A stretch of 64,000 nt of DNA from Planctomycetota bacterium (GTDB lineage: Bacteria; Planctomycetota; B15-G4; SIAN01). The stretch lies in assembly GCA_009691715.1 (NCBI GenBank), contig SIAN01000006.1, forward strand, positions 84,283-148,282, given 5' to 3'. Positions 26,688-36,014 of the stretch are shown piece by piece. The position numbers and the translations under genes were made by a program. The notes beneath the pieces were generated by a model that saw only the letters and a program-made list of their open reading frames with translations, was not told the origin of the DNA and searched no databases. How positions within the stretch are numbered: position 1 is the stretch's first letter; every line of letters begins with the position of its first letter.

Positions 26688-28898
26688 ATGTCGCTGGTGC
26701 GCACCCTCGCCTGCCTTGGAACTGCGTCGCTCTACGTGGCTGCTTCCATGACTGTCATCGCCGGACTCACCGCCTGCAGCTCGGCCGAGACCGTCGCCGA
26801 TGGAGTCCGCGCCGAGGCCCCCTCGATCGCGATGAAGCTCATCTATCCGAAGACCGAGCGCGGCGACCAGGTCGACGACTACCACGGCGTCCGCGTCGAG
26901 GACCCGTATCGCTGGCTCGAGAACGTCGACTCGTCCGAGACGCTGGCGTGGATCGGCGACCAGAACCGCCTCACCGAAAGCTGGCTCGCGACCATCCCGG
27001 CGCGCGCGCGGCTGTCGAAGCGCTTGACCGAGCTCTTCTCCTACGAGCGGCGCGGCGTCATCGGCAAAGTCGGCGGCACGCTGTTCTATTCGCGCAATCC
27101 GGGCCTCGCGGCGCAGGCGGTGATCTGGAAGCAGGGCGCCGAGGAGACCGAGCCGGCGGTCGTGCTCGATCCCAACACGCTCAGCAGCGACGGCACGGTG
27201 TCGATCTCCGGCTTCGAGCCGAGCGACGACGGCCGCTGGCTGGCGTACTCGACGTCGGACGGCGGCTCCGACTGGCGGACGTGGCACGTGCGCGACCTGA
27301 CGACGATGCAGGACACCGCCGACGTGCTGCTCTGGAGCAAGTTCGCTGGCGCGGCGTGGGCGCACGACAGCTCGGGCTTCTTCTATTGCCGCTATCCGGT
27401 GCCGGAGGCCGGCAACGAGCGCGAGCAGGCCAACTACTTCCACAAGGTGTACTTCCACCGGCTCGGCGAGACGCAGGAACAGGACACGCTCGTCTACGAG
27501 CGGCCCGACCAGAAGGAGTGGGGCTTCAGCCCGATCGTGACCGACGACGGGCGATTCCTGGTGATGAACGTGAGCCAGGGCACCGATCGGCGCAACCGGG
27601 TCTACGTCAAGGACCTCGCGGCGCCCGACGCGGCAGCCGAATCGAGCGTCGTGAAGCTGCTCGATGACTTCGACGCCAGCTACGACTACGTCGGTGCCGC
27701 CGGCACGACCTTCTATTTCAAGACCGACCTCGACGCGCCGCGCAGCCGCGTCATCGCCATCGACTTCGATCACCCTGCGCGCGATCAATGGCGCGAGGTC
27801 GTCCCGACCGCTGCCGATTCGCTCGGTTCGGTCTCGCTGGTGAATGGGACGCTCTTCCTCAACTACCTGCACGACGGCAGCACGCGCATCCGCATGCACC
27901 GCCTCGCCGATGCCACTACCAGCGACTTCGCGTTGCCGGGCATCGGCACCGCGGGCGGCTTCAGCGGCAAATCGACCGACACCGAGACGTTCTGGACCTT
28001 CGCGTCGTTCACCTCGCCGACGACCGTCTATCGCCTCGACACGACCAGCGGCGAGTCGACCGTCTGGTTCGCGCCGCAGCTCGCCGCCGACCTGTCGCCG
28101 TACGAAACGCGCTTCGTGCAGGCCACCAGCAAGGACGGCACCAAGGTCCCGATGCACGTGACCTGCCGCAAGGACTTGGTCCTCGACGGCACGCACCCCT
28201 GCCTGCTCTACGGCTACGGCGGCTTCAACATCTCGCTGACGCCCTCATTCAGCACGCAGCGCGTCGCCTGGCTCGAGTTGGGCGGGATCTTCGTGCAGTC
28301 GATGCTGCGCGGCGGCGCGGAGTACGGCGAGGAGTGGCACGCAGCCGGGATGTTCGGCAAGAAGCAGAACGTCTTCGACGACTTCATCGCCTGCGCCGAG
28401 CACCTGATCGCCGGCAAGTACACCAGCTCGCGCAAGCTCGCGATCTTCGGCGGCAGCAACGGCGGCCTGCTGGTCGGCGCCTGCATGACGCAGCGGCCCG
28501 AGCTCTTCGCTGCGGCGATCCCGGCGGTCGGCGTGCTCGACATGTTGCGCTACCAGCTGTTCACCATCGGCCGGGCGTGGACCAGCGAGTACGGCTGTGC
28601 CGAGAACCCGGAGCAGTTCCCATTCCTGCGCGCCTACTCCCCGCTGCACAACCTGAAGGTCGGCGCGCACTATCCAGCGACGCTCGTGCTGACCGGCGAC
28701 CACGACGACCGCGTCGTCCCGGGCCACTCGTTCAAGTTCGCGGCAGCGCTGCAGACGGCGCAGTCCGGCGCGGCTCCGACCCTGATCCGGGTCGAGACAC
28801 GCGCCGGCCACGGAGCCGGCAAGTCGACCCAGATGCAGATCGACGAGCAGGCCGACCTCTACGCGTTCCTGGTGAAGGCGCTGCAGATCAGGGCGTGA
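26688..28898 (+). CDS. Prolyl oligopeptidase (S9A), lipoprotein
   Basis: Protein of 736 residues. A lipoprotein signal (VIAGLTAC) is followed by the S9 N-terminus [25 protein letters not shown], a seven-bladed propeller (about 120-460) and the catalytic alpha/beta-hydrolase domain. The nucleophile lies in FGGSNGGLL (Ser590), the Asp in GDHDDRVVP and the His in [10 protein letters not shown]. It cleaves small proline-containing peptides after Pro, here probably at the envelope because of the lipobox. Full length and intact. Followed by a hairpin terminator. Confidence 0.95.
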   Translation: MSLVRTLACLGTASLYVAASMTVIAGLTACSSAETVADGVRAEAPSIAMKLIYPKTERGDQVDDYHGVRVEDPYRWLENVDSSETLAWIGDQNRLTESWLATIPARARLSKRLTELFSYERRGVIGKVGGTLFYSRNPGLAAQAVIWKQGAEETEPAVVLDPNTLSSDGTVSISGFEPSDDGRWLAYSTSDGGSDWRTWHVRDLTTMQDTADVLLWSKFAGAAWAHDSSGFFYCRYPVPEAGNEREQANYFHKVYFHRLGETQEQDTLVYERPDQKEWGFSPIVTDDGRFLVMNVSQGTDRRNRVYVKDLAAPDAAAESSVVKLLDDFDASYDYVGAAGTTFYFKTDLDAPRSRVIAIDFDHPARDQWREVVPTAADSLGSVSLVNGTLFLNYLHDGSTRIRMHRLADATTSDFALPGIGTAGGFSGKSTDTETFWTFASFTSPTTVYRLDTTSGESTVWFAPQLAADLSPYETRFVQATSKDGTKVPMHVTCRKDLVLDGTHPCLLYGYGGFNISLTPSFSTQRVAWLELGGIFVQSMLRGGAEYGEEWHAAGMFGKKQNVFDDFIACAEHLIAGKYTSSRKLAIFGGSNGGLLVGACMTQRPELFAAAIPAVGVLDMLRYQLFTIGRAWTSEYGCAENPEQFPFLRAYSPLHNLKVGAHYPATLVLTGDHDDRVVPGHSFKFAAALQTAQSGAAPTLIRVETRAGHGAGKSTQMQIDEQADLYAFLVKALQIRA

Positions 28899-28907
28899 GC
28901 TCTGACG

Positions 28908-28938
28908 CCGCCGTTCCGTTTCTGGACTGGAACGGCGG
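28908..28938. terminator. Hairpin after the prolyl oligopeptidase
   Basis: A perfect 10-bp stem CCGCCGTTCC / GGAACGGCGG with an 11-nt loop, 9 bp after the stop codon. Confidence 0.7.
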
Positions 28939-29074
28939 ACAACGGGTCGCGCCCGCGAGACTCGAAAGCGCTGCTGTTCCAACCGTCCGCAGTACTGACA
29001 GCTCCACCGGGGCCGCGCGCCGACGACAACGATTTCCGCCCGTCGGCGGCGCGCCGCGAACCCGGAGCCTGTCG

Positions 29075-29497
29075 ATGCCTCGACGCCTCACGGCCTTTGC
29101 CCTGCTCGCCGGCGCCTTCCTGCCCGTCGGCTGCCGCGTCACTGCCGGCGTCGACGAAAACCCCGACCGAATTGAGGTCGACGGTCCTGGTGTGATCTAC
29201 GCCACCGCCGACGCCTGGCCTCGATGGAATGGCAACGTCTTCGAGCTTGGTCTCTTCAACGAAGCCGAGCGCGACGGCGAGTTCCTCTCGCTCGACGTCT
29301 GGCCGATCGCCGGAGTCGGATTCGGGTTCCTCGGAGTGCGCGCTCGGTTGTTGATGCTCGAAGTTGGCGCAGCGACGTTTTGCCACGATCCGCTGCCGCT
29401 GCCGAGCCGCTACGGCTGGAGCGACGAACCGGCCGCCGAGGAGTCACACGAGCATCGGCGCGGCGAGTCGTCGTCCAAGCGCGTTCGAGCGGACTGA
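29075..29497 (+). CDS. Small lipoprotein, unknown function
   Basis: Protein of 140 residues with a lipobox (LLAGAFLPVGC, Cys20) and a middle part rich in Gly and hydrophobics (SLDVWPIAGVGFGFLGVRARLLMLEVG). The C-terminus is charged and His/Glu-rich. Not recognised. ATG at 29075 is chosen because it starts the lipoprotein signal; the frame is open upstream only as a shadow of the peptidase gene. Confidence 0.65.
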   Translation: MPRRLTAFALLAGAFLPVGCRVTAGVDENPDRIEVDGPGVIYATADAWPRWNGNVFELGLFNEAERDGEFLSLDVWPIAGVGFGFLGVRARLLMLEVGAATFCHDPLPLPSRYGWSDEPAAEESHEHRRGESSSKRVRAD

Positions 29498-29910
29498 CGA
29501 CCGACTTCGCGATCATCGTCCTCCCACCGCGCTGAGACAGATCGTCCCGCGAACGCTCGCCAGGTTCGGGCGGGTTGCCCGATCGCCCCTGCGAACGACG
29601 ACTCACGTCCCGGGACGCGTTCCGCGCCGGCGGGTTGCCATCGGCTGCAAGTGACGTATCAACAATCACTTGCGTCGCAATCACCCAGATTCTTCGCCGC
29701 CGTCAGCGGTCGGGCGATTTCGGCCCGCGGCGTGCCAGAGTCCGCAGCGAAACTGCAGCAGCATCGACTCGAACGGCCACCGAAGCCCGCTAGGTGTCAG
29801 GGCGCAACAAGCGGTCAGCCGATCGAGTGGAACGAAGGCAGCCGACTGCAGACCATCGACTGCAGGTCTGTCGAGTCGCCTTGCCGCCACGGACTTCGAG
29901 CTACCACTGC
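29498..29910. other. Gene-free 413-bp stretch
   Basis: No supported gene. It contains a hairpin at 29647-29673 (GCAAGTGA / TCACTTGC, 11-nt loop) and a smaller one at 29849-29870 (CAGACC / GGTCTG) about 40 bp before the cytochrome start. It presumably holds the promoter of the cytochrome-CRTAC1 pair. Confidence 0.45.
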
Positions 29911-32802
29911 ATGCAACAGAGCATCCTCACCCCCGCCCAACGTCGACTGCTGAAGATCATCGTCTGGGGCGGGCTGGCCATGCTGGCCAACGCGCTGTTC
30001 CTGCTGCTGTTCCGCGTGACCGAGTCGACCGAGCGCTTCCGGCTGCCGCCCGACACGTTGCCGGCCTTCTATCAGTGGATGGTGCTCGGCCACACGCTGC
30101 TCGGCATCGCGCTGACGCCGTGCGCGCTGTGTTTCGCGTGCTGGCACCTCGGCCGCGCGTGGGCGCGACGGCACGGCATCGCGGTCGGCACCGGCGTGAC
30201 GCTCATCGTCGCGATGCTCGCGCTGATGATCAGCGGCTTCTTCATCATGAGTGCGGCCAACAGCCGCGACAACCAACCGCAGTACTGGGCGCACATCGGC
30301 TTCGGCGTCGGACTGCCAGCCGTCTACATCGTCCACCGAGTGACGTCCGTCGTGAGGCCGACGTGGCGTGCGATCGGGCGCGCGCTCGCCGGGACGGCGG
30401 TCGCCGCCGTGCTCGCGCTCGGCATTCACGTCGTGACGCTCCCGTCGCGCGACGACCGGGTCATCAACATCGACCGCGGCACGGTGATGGCCACGATCCC
30501 GCAGGATCACCTGCTCAAGACGGCGGCCAAGGACCCGTTCCAGCCATTCACGGCGTTCACCGAGGTGTCGAAGGAGAGCCGTTTCTTTCCGTCGCCCGCG
30601 ACCACGGCGACCGGCGAGTGGATGTCCTCCGCGGTCGTGACGCGCGACGAACTGCCCGACGCGACGCAGTTGAAGGACGAGGTCGCGAAGTACGGTTTTG
30701 TGCAGGACATCCAGATCGGCGCAGTGACCTGCAACCGCTGCCACCAGGACATCGTCCTGCAGTGGAGCAAGTCGGCCCACCGCTTCAGCTCGATGAACAA
30801 CCCGTTCTACCGGACGGCGTTCCTCGCGATGCGCGAGCGGTCCGACATCGGCAAGCAGCCGTCGCAGTGGTGTTCGGGCTGCCATGAACCGGCGCTGATG
30901 CTGGCGGGCGAGATCGGCAAGGACTTCGATCCCGACGGGCCGAACGCGCAGGCGGGCCTCACCTGCCTGTCGTGCCACGCGATCGACTCGCTGCACAATC
31001 GGACCGGCAACGGCGCCTACAACATCCCCGACGACCGCGAGTCGCCCTACCTGTTCGACGAGTCGAGTTCAGGCGCGCTGCGCGAGATCGGCGACATCGT
31101 CATCAAGGCGAAGCCGAACGTGCACAAGGAGCGACTGCTCAAGCCGTTCTTCAAGACCAGCGAGTACTGCGCGACCTGCCACAAGGTGGCGCTCGACGTG
31201 CCGGTCAACAAGTACCGCTGGTTCCGGGGACAGAACGAATACGACAACTGGCACGACAGCGGCGTGGCGCAGAACGCGGCGCGCACCTTCTACCGGCCAC
31301 GCGATCCGGTCACGGGCGCGCCGGTGAAGAAGAACTGCCAAGACTGCCATATGCCGCACGAGGACGCACCGCTCGGCGACGTCTCGGCGAAGGACGGCAA
31401 GGTGCGATCGCACCGCTTCCTCGCGGTGAACACGGCGCTACCCGCGCTGCGCGGCGATACCGACACGATCCGGCGGATCGAGGAGTTCCTGCAGGACGAG
31501 AAGATGCGCGTGGATGTGTTCGCGCTGCGCCGGATCGATGCCGCCGGCAACGAGACGGAGGTCATCACCGCGCTCGACCGCACGCAGCCACTGCTCATCC
31601 CGGGCGAACGGATCGAGGTGCACGTCGTCGTCCGCAACAAAGGCGTCGGCCACACCTTCCCGGGCGGCACCAACGACAGCAACGAGGGCTTCCTCGAATT
31701 CCTCGTCGACCAGGAGGGCGTCGGCAACCTGCTGCACAGCGGCGCGATCGGGAAGGACCTGCAACTCGACCCGGCGGCGCACCGCTACGGAGCGGTTGTT
31801 GTTGCGCACGACGGCACCGAGGCGACGCAGCGCAATCCGCAGGACTTCCATCAGACGCTCTACGCCAACGTGATCGGCCCCTCGACGTCCGACGTCGTGC
31901 GCTACCAGTTCGTGGTTCCCCCCAGCGCGGCCGGCGGCACGCTCGATCTCACTGCAAATCTCAAGTGGCGGAAGTTCACCCAGGACTACACCGACTTCGT
32001 CTTCGCCAAGGACCCGGCCCGGAAGATCGCGCTGCCGATCACGCTGATCGAGTCGAGCCAGGTGAAGCTGCGCGTGGCGAAACAAGGCGAGACGGTGAAC
32101 CCGACGACCCCACCGATCTACGCGTCGCCTGACCAGTGGATCAGGCCCAACGACTACGGCATCGCGATGATGCTGAAGGGCGACACGCGCCTCGCCGAAA
32201 TCGCCTTCGCCGAGGTGCAGCGAGTCGCGCCGGCGCGGGTGGACGGCTGGCGCAACATGGCGCGCAACGCCCTGACCGACGGCAACATCCCGCGCGCGAT
32301 CGAACTGCTGACCCGCTGCGAGGAGGTCGCGCCGAGTGATCGGCAGACGGCGTGGGTCTGGGGCAACGCTCTGCAGGAGGACGGCCGCTACGGGCAGGCG
32401 ATCGAGGCGTGGAAAACCGTGCTCGACGAGTTCCCGGAGGACCGCGACACCTGGCGCCGGCTCGGCCGCACGCTCTATCTCGACCAGAAGTTCGAGGCGG
32501 CGCTCGAGGCCTACCGGATGGTCCTCGCGATCGACCCTGAGGACCGCGAGGCGCACTACCATCGCATGCTCAACCTGCAGGCGCTCGGCCGGAAGGACGA
32601 GGCTGCCGAGGCGGCGAAGGCCTACGAGAAGTACCAGATCGACGAATCGGCGCAGGCGGTCACGAACGACTTCCGCCACCAGGACCCGCATTCGAACCTC
32701 GAGACGAATCCCGTGCACGCCCACGAGCTGAGCCTGACTGGCGGCCCGCACGACGCCATCCCGGTCGACGATGAGCCGCGCAACTCCGCGGACCACCACT
32801 GA
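29911..32802 (+). CDS. Membrane-anchored pentahaem cytochrome c with TPR domain
   Basis: Protein of 963 residues. Residues 1-175 hold about four TM helices. The periplasmic part has five C-x-x-C-H haem motifs: CNRCH (274), CSGCH (321), CLSCH (352), CATCH (420) and CQDCH (476), with the context DCHMPHEDAPLG resembling cytochrome c554/NrfA-type multihaem proteins. Residues 525-730 look like a beta-rich domain, and 735-905 are TPR helices (NYGIAMMLKGDTRLAEIAFAEVQ, WVWGNALQEDGRYGQAIEAWKTVL). The His/Asp-rich C-terminus is low complexity. ATG at 29911 gives the TM start. A CRTAC1 gene follows after 52 bp, probably cotranscribed. Likely an electron-transfer component; partner unknown. Confidence 0.88.
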   Translation: MQQSILTPAQRRLLKIIVWGGLAMLANALFLLLFRVTESTERFRLPPDTLPAFYQWMVLGHTLLGIALTPCALCFACWHLGRAWARRHGIAVGTGVTLIVAMLALMISGFFIMSAANSRDNQPQYWAHIGFGVGLPAVYIVHRVTSVVRPTWRAIGRALAGTAVAAVLALGIHVVTLPSRDDRVINIDRGTVMATIPQDHLLKTAAKDPFQPFTAFTEVSKESRFFPSPATTATGEWMSSAVVTRDELPDATQLKDEVAKYGFVQDIQIGAVTCNRCHQDIVLQWSKSAHRFSSMNNPFYRTAFLAMRERSDIGKQPSQWCSGCHEPALMLAGEIGKDFDPDGPNAQAGLTCLSCHAIDSLHNRTGNGAYNIPDDRESPYLFDESSSGALREIGDIVIKAKPNVHKERLLKPFFKTSEYCATCHKVALDVPVNKYRWFRGQNEYDNWHDSGVAQNAARTFYRPRDPVTGAPVKKNCQDCHMPHEDAPLGDVSAKDGKVRSHRFLAVNTALPALRGDTDTIRRIEEFLQDEKMRVDVFALRRIDAAGNETEVITALDRTQPLLIPGERIEVHVVVRNKGVGHTFPGGTNDSNEGFLEFLVDQEGVGNLLHSGAIGKDLQLDPAAHRYGAVVVAHDGTEATQRNPQDFHQTLYANVIGPSTSDVVRYQFVVPPSAAGGTLDLTANLKWRKFTQDYTDFVFAKDPARKIALPITLIESSQVKLRVAKQGETVNPTTPPIYASPDQWIRPNDYGIAMMLKGDTRLAEIAFAEVQRVAPARVDGWRNMARNALTDGNIPRAIELLTRCEEVAPSDRQTAWVWGNALQEDGRYGQAIEAWKTVLDEFPEDRDTWRRLGRTLYLDQKFEAALEAYRMVLAIDPEDREAHYHRMLNLQALGRKDEAAEAAKAYEKYQIDESAQAVTNDFRHQDPHSNLETNPVHAHELSLTGGPHDAIPVDDEPRNSADHH

Positions 32803-32854
32803 TCGTTTCGGCCACGCCGTCGCCCCGCACCCATCCCCTCCTCCGGAAACCGAC

Positions 32855-34693
32855 ATGGCCCGTTCCAGCTCGCGTCGTAATGGCTTCGCGTGCCGCACTC
32901 TCGCACCGACGACTGCGCTTGCGGTTGCCGCGGTCATCGCGGTTGCCGCGGTCGCCACGAGTTGCTCGGAGGAGAAGCCGCCTGAGGTGGTGAAACCGGT
33001 CGATTCGACGACCTACGTCCCGGCCGAGCCGTTCAAGCCGGTGGACGCGGACGCGAAGAAGGCGCCGGCCGTCAGCTTCAGCGACGCGACCGCCGCGTCG
33101 GGGATCGACTTCACCCACGTGAATGGCGCGCGTGGCAAGAAGTACCTGCCGGAGACCATGGGGGCCGGCGTCGCGCTGCTCGACTACGACGGCGACGGCA
33201 AGCAGGATGTCTTCTTGGTGCAAGGTGCCGAGTGGCCCGACTACGCGAACGGCGCTACGTCGACCTGCAAGCTCTACCGGAACCGTGGCGCGCTCGAGTT
33301 CGAGGATGTGACCGAGCAGGCGGGCTGCGGCCTCGCGCTGATCGGCATGGGTGCGACCGCGGCCGACTACGACGGCGACGGCGACCCCGACCTGTTCGTC
33401 ACGGCGCTCGGACCCAACCACCTGCTGCGCAACGATGGCGGGAAGTTCACCGACGTGACCGCCGCCGCCGGCATCACCACGCCGACCTGGACCGACAAGG
33501 CCGGTCGCACCCATCTGGTCTGGTCGACCAGCGCCGCGTGGCTCGACTACGACTGCAACGGCGTGCTCGATCTGTTTGTCTGCGGCTACGTGCACTGGTC
33601 GATCGAGAACGACGTCTTCGACACGCTGAACGGGTCGGCGAAGGCCTACACGATCCCGACCAAGTACGACGCTGACAGCTGCCGGCTGTGGCGCGGCAAC
33701 GGCGACGGGACCTTCGTCGATGTGACGACTGCCGCCGGGATCATGCGCGACGACAGCAAGGCGCTCGGGGTCGCGGTCATCGAGGTGAACGATGATGGGC
33801 GCCCCGACCTCGCCGTCAGCAACGACACCCAGCCGAACTACCTGTTCGTGAGCCAGCCCGACGGCGGATTCGCTGAGATCGCGGTCGTCGCCGGCATCGC
33901 CTACGACGAGTTCGGGCGCGCGCGTGCGGGCATGGGCATCGACGCAGCCGACCTCTGCAACGACGGCAAGCCGGTCATCTCGATCGGCAACTTTTCGCGC
34001 GAGCCGATCTCGATGTTCACCCGGACGCAGGCTGGCGCGTCGCCGTTCTTCCTCGATCGCGCCGGCGCGTCGCGGGTCGCCACGCCGACCAACCTGATGC
34101 TCACCTTCGCCGTCGTCTTCTGCGACTACGACTTGGACGGCTGCCACGACATCCTGGTCTGCAACGGCCACATCGAGCCCGAGATCCAGACCGTGCAGAA
34201 GGACGTGAGCTACGAGGAGCCGACCCAGCTGTTCTGGAATCGCGGCGACGGCACCTTCGCCGATGTGAGCGCGAAGTCGGGCGAGGTCTTCACCCGCAAG
34301 GTGGTCGGTCGCGGCGCCGCCGTCGGCGACCTCGATGGCGACGGCGACCTCGACTTTGTGCTCACGCAGAACGGGCGCAAGGCCATCGTGATGCGCAACG
34401 ATCAGGCGCTGCAGAACCACTGGATCCGCGTCCGTCCGCAGGGCGCCGGCAAGAACCGCGACGCGCTCGGCGCGACCATCAGCGTGACGTCATCGGGCCG
34501 GACGCTGCGCCGCGATGTGCGCACCGGCTCGTCCTACTTGAGCCAGTGCCAGCTCGCGCCGACCTTCGGGCTCGGTGCGACCGCCGACGCCAAGGTCGCC
34601 GTCGAAGTCCGCTGGCCCTCCGGCAAGCGCGAGACCTTCCCCGACCTCGCCGTCGACGCCGACCACGTCGTCACCGAAGGCCAAGGCCGCTGA
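32855..34693 (+). CDS. CRTAC1-type FG-GAP/ASPIC-UnbV lipoprotein
   Basis: Protein of 612 residues. Lipoprotein signal (AVAAVATSC), then FG-GAP/VCBS beta-propeller repeats with calcium-binding acidic loops such as LDYDGDGKQDVFLV, ADYDGDGDPDLFV and GDLDGDGDLDFVL. The C-terminal ASPIC/UnbV region is at about 545-605 (LGATISVTSSGRTLRRDVRTGSSYLSQ ... FGLGATADAKVAVEVRWPSGKRE). It is exported and surface or periplasmic; molecular role unknown, often encoded near TPR and multihaem genes in planctomycetes. ATG at 32855, 52 bp after the cytochrome gene. Confidence 0.9.
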   Translation: MARSSSRRNGFACRTLAPTTALAVAAVIAVAAVATSCSEEKPPEVVKPVDSTTYVPAEPFKPVDADAKKAPAVSFSDATAASGIDFTHVNGARGKKYLPETMGAGVALLDYDGDGKQDVFLVQGAEWPDYANGATSTCKLYRNRGALEFEDVTEQAGCGLALIGMGATAADYDGDGDPDLFVTALGPNHLLRNDGGKFTDVTAAAGITTPTWTDKAGRTHLVWSTSAAWLDYDCNGVLDLFVCGYVHWSIENDVFDTLNGSAKAYTIPTKYDADSCRLWRGNGDGTFVDVTTAAGIMRDDSKALGVAVIEVNDDGRPDLAVSNDTQPNYLFVSQPDGGFAEIAVVAGIAYDEFGRARAGMGIDAADLCNDGKPVISIGNFSREPISMFTRTQAGASPFFLDRAGASRVATPTNLMLTFAVVFCDYDLDGCHDILVCNGHIEPEIQTVQKDVSYEEPTQLFWNRGDGTFADVSAKSGEVFTRKVVGRGAAVGDLDGDGDLDFVLTQNGRKAIVMRNDQALQNHWIRVRPQGAGKNRDALGATISVTSSGRTLRRDVRTGSSYLSQCQLAPTFGLGATADAKVAVEVRWPSGKRETFPDLAVDADHVVTEGQGR

Positions 34694-34707
34694 CCTCCGG
34701 AGGCGCC

Positions 34708-34908
34708 CTAGCCCGTTCGATTCATGATCCCCGTTGCGAGGCGACGGGATGTCGGTTCAGGACGAGAAGGGAAGGCGCGGTTCCGACGACGCGGGTGGAA
34801 CGGCCCTTCGGGCAGGCAAACCCGCTGAGGAAGGAACGCGCGTTTTCGACGAAGTCCTAGATCGACCGACCGAGCCGCAGCAGGGGTTTCATGAATCGAA
34901 CGGGCCAG
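34708..34908. repeat. CTAG-flanked inverted-repeat element, copy C
   Basis: About 193 bp bounded by inverted repeats CCCGTTCGATTCATGA / TCATGAATCGAACGGG (perfect 16-mer), flanked by CTAG and CCAG. Internally it shares long stretches with copy D: GGGATGTCGGT, CAGGACGA, TCCGACGA, CCCGCTGAGGAAGGAACGCG and CGACGAA. It sits 14 bp after the CRTAC1 stop and shares its right flank with copy C2. Confidence 0.8.
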
Positions 34909-35071
34909 CAGCCCGTTGGAGAACTCTCCGTGTCGCCCGGCGGCGTCTTTCAAGCCGTGATTTCGTCGGGCTTCTCGACAACTCTCCGGGGAGGCGGCTT
35001 CGAACCTCCTCCTCGTCCCGACTCGAAATCCACTCGCCGGACTCGCGGCGACTTCTCCAACGGACTGCTAG
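34905..35071 (-). repeat. CTAG-flanked inverted-repeat element, copy C2 (inverted)
   Basis: About 159 bp, bounded by CAGCCCGTTGGAGAA / TTCTCCAACGGACTG, flanked by CCAG and CTAG. On the minus strand it shows the family boxes GGGACGAGGAGGAGG and CCCGACGAAATCACGG. It shares the CCAG at 34905-34908 with copy C, so the two are tandem in opposite orientation. The rest of the 34694-35135 spacer shows no gene. Confidence 0.75.
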
Positions 35072-35135
35072 GGGTCTCGACCGATCCAAGTCGAACGCGC
35101 TTTCCAGCCGACAAGAGGTCGGGAGACCGTTCGGA

Positions 35136-36014
35136 ATGGTCGACGGCGTGAAGACGAGTGCTTGCAGCGGAAGCGTCGCGGAGACTGTCGAGCGCTTCCG
35201 CAGCCACTTTCTCTCAAGGATCCGCGGCGCCAAGTTCGAGCTTCCGCTGCTGCCCGAGGCGGCCAATCGCGTCATGCAGGTGGCCGGCGACGAGAACGCC
35301 GACGCACGCAAGCTCGCCGAGGTCATCCGCAGCGACGCCTCGCTCGCGGGGCACGTGCTGCGAATCGCCAACTCCGCCATCTACGCTCCGACTACTCCGA
35401 TCGTCTCGCTGCAGCAGGCGATCAGCCGGCTCGGCATGAATAAGATCCGCGAGATCGCACTCGTGATCGCGACCCAGACCAAGGTCTTCAAGGTCGCGGG
35501 TTACGACGCGCAGGTCCGCGCGATCTTCAAACACTCGATCGCGGCAGCCGCCTACTCGCAGGAGATCGCGCGTCTGCGGCGCTGGAACGTCGAGGACGCC
35601 TTCCTGACCGGACTGTTGCACGACACGGGCAAGCCGGTCCTCCTGCAACTGCTCGTCGAAGTTCAGAAGGAGCTGAAGCTCGGCGTCGAGGTCGGCATCG
35701 TTGACGACCTTCTCGAGCAGATGCACGCCGGCGTCGGCTCGCGTCTGGTCGAAAGCTGGAAGCTGCCCGAGCGCCTGGCCGAGACGATCGCCTACCACCA
35801 TCGCCCGCACGAGGCGCCGACCACGACGCAGGCGGCGATGACGCTCAACCTCGCCGACGAGCTCGCGCACTTGGCCGTCGGCCCGCGCGAGGTCACGGAG
35901 GAATCGCTGCGCACCCACCCGATGCTCGAACCGCTCAACGTCTACCGCGACGAGCTCGATGGACTCCTGAAGCACAAGGAGATGGTGAAGTCGATGGCGG
36001 AGGCCGTTCTGTGA
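35136..36014 (+). CDS. HDOD-domain signalling protein
   Basis: Protein of 292 residues. A single HDOD domain covers about 25-225: FELPLLPEAANRVMQVAGDENADARKLAEVI, DASLAGHVLRIANSA, SLQQAISRLGMNKIREIALVI, FKHSIAAAAYSQEIARL, AFLTGLLHDTGKPVLL. The HD pair of true phosphodiesterases is present as LLHDTGK, but the other metal ligands are incomplete as usual for HDOD. Probably a regulatory adaptor. ATG at 35136; the open frame upstream runs through repeats C and C2. The stop overlaps the sthA start (GTGA). Confidence 0.85.
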   Translation: MVDGVKTSACSGSVAETVERFRSHFLSRIRGAKFELPLLPEAANRVMQVAGDENADARKLAEVIRSDASLAGHVLRIANSAIYAPTTPIVSLQQAISRLGMNKIREIALVIATQTKVFKVAGYDAQVRAIFKHSIAAAAYSQEIARLRRWNVEDAFLTGLLHDTGKPVLLQLLVEVQKELKLGVEVGIVDDLLEQMHAGVGSRLVESWKLPERLAETIAYHHRPHEAPTTTQAAMTLNLADELAHLAVGPREVTEESLRTHPMLEPLNVYRDELDGLLKHKEMVKSMAEAVL

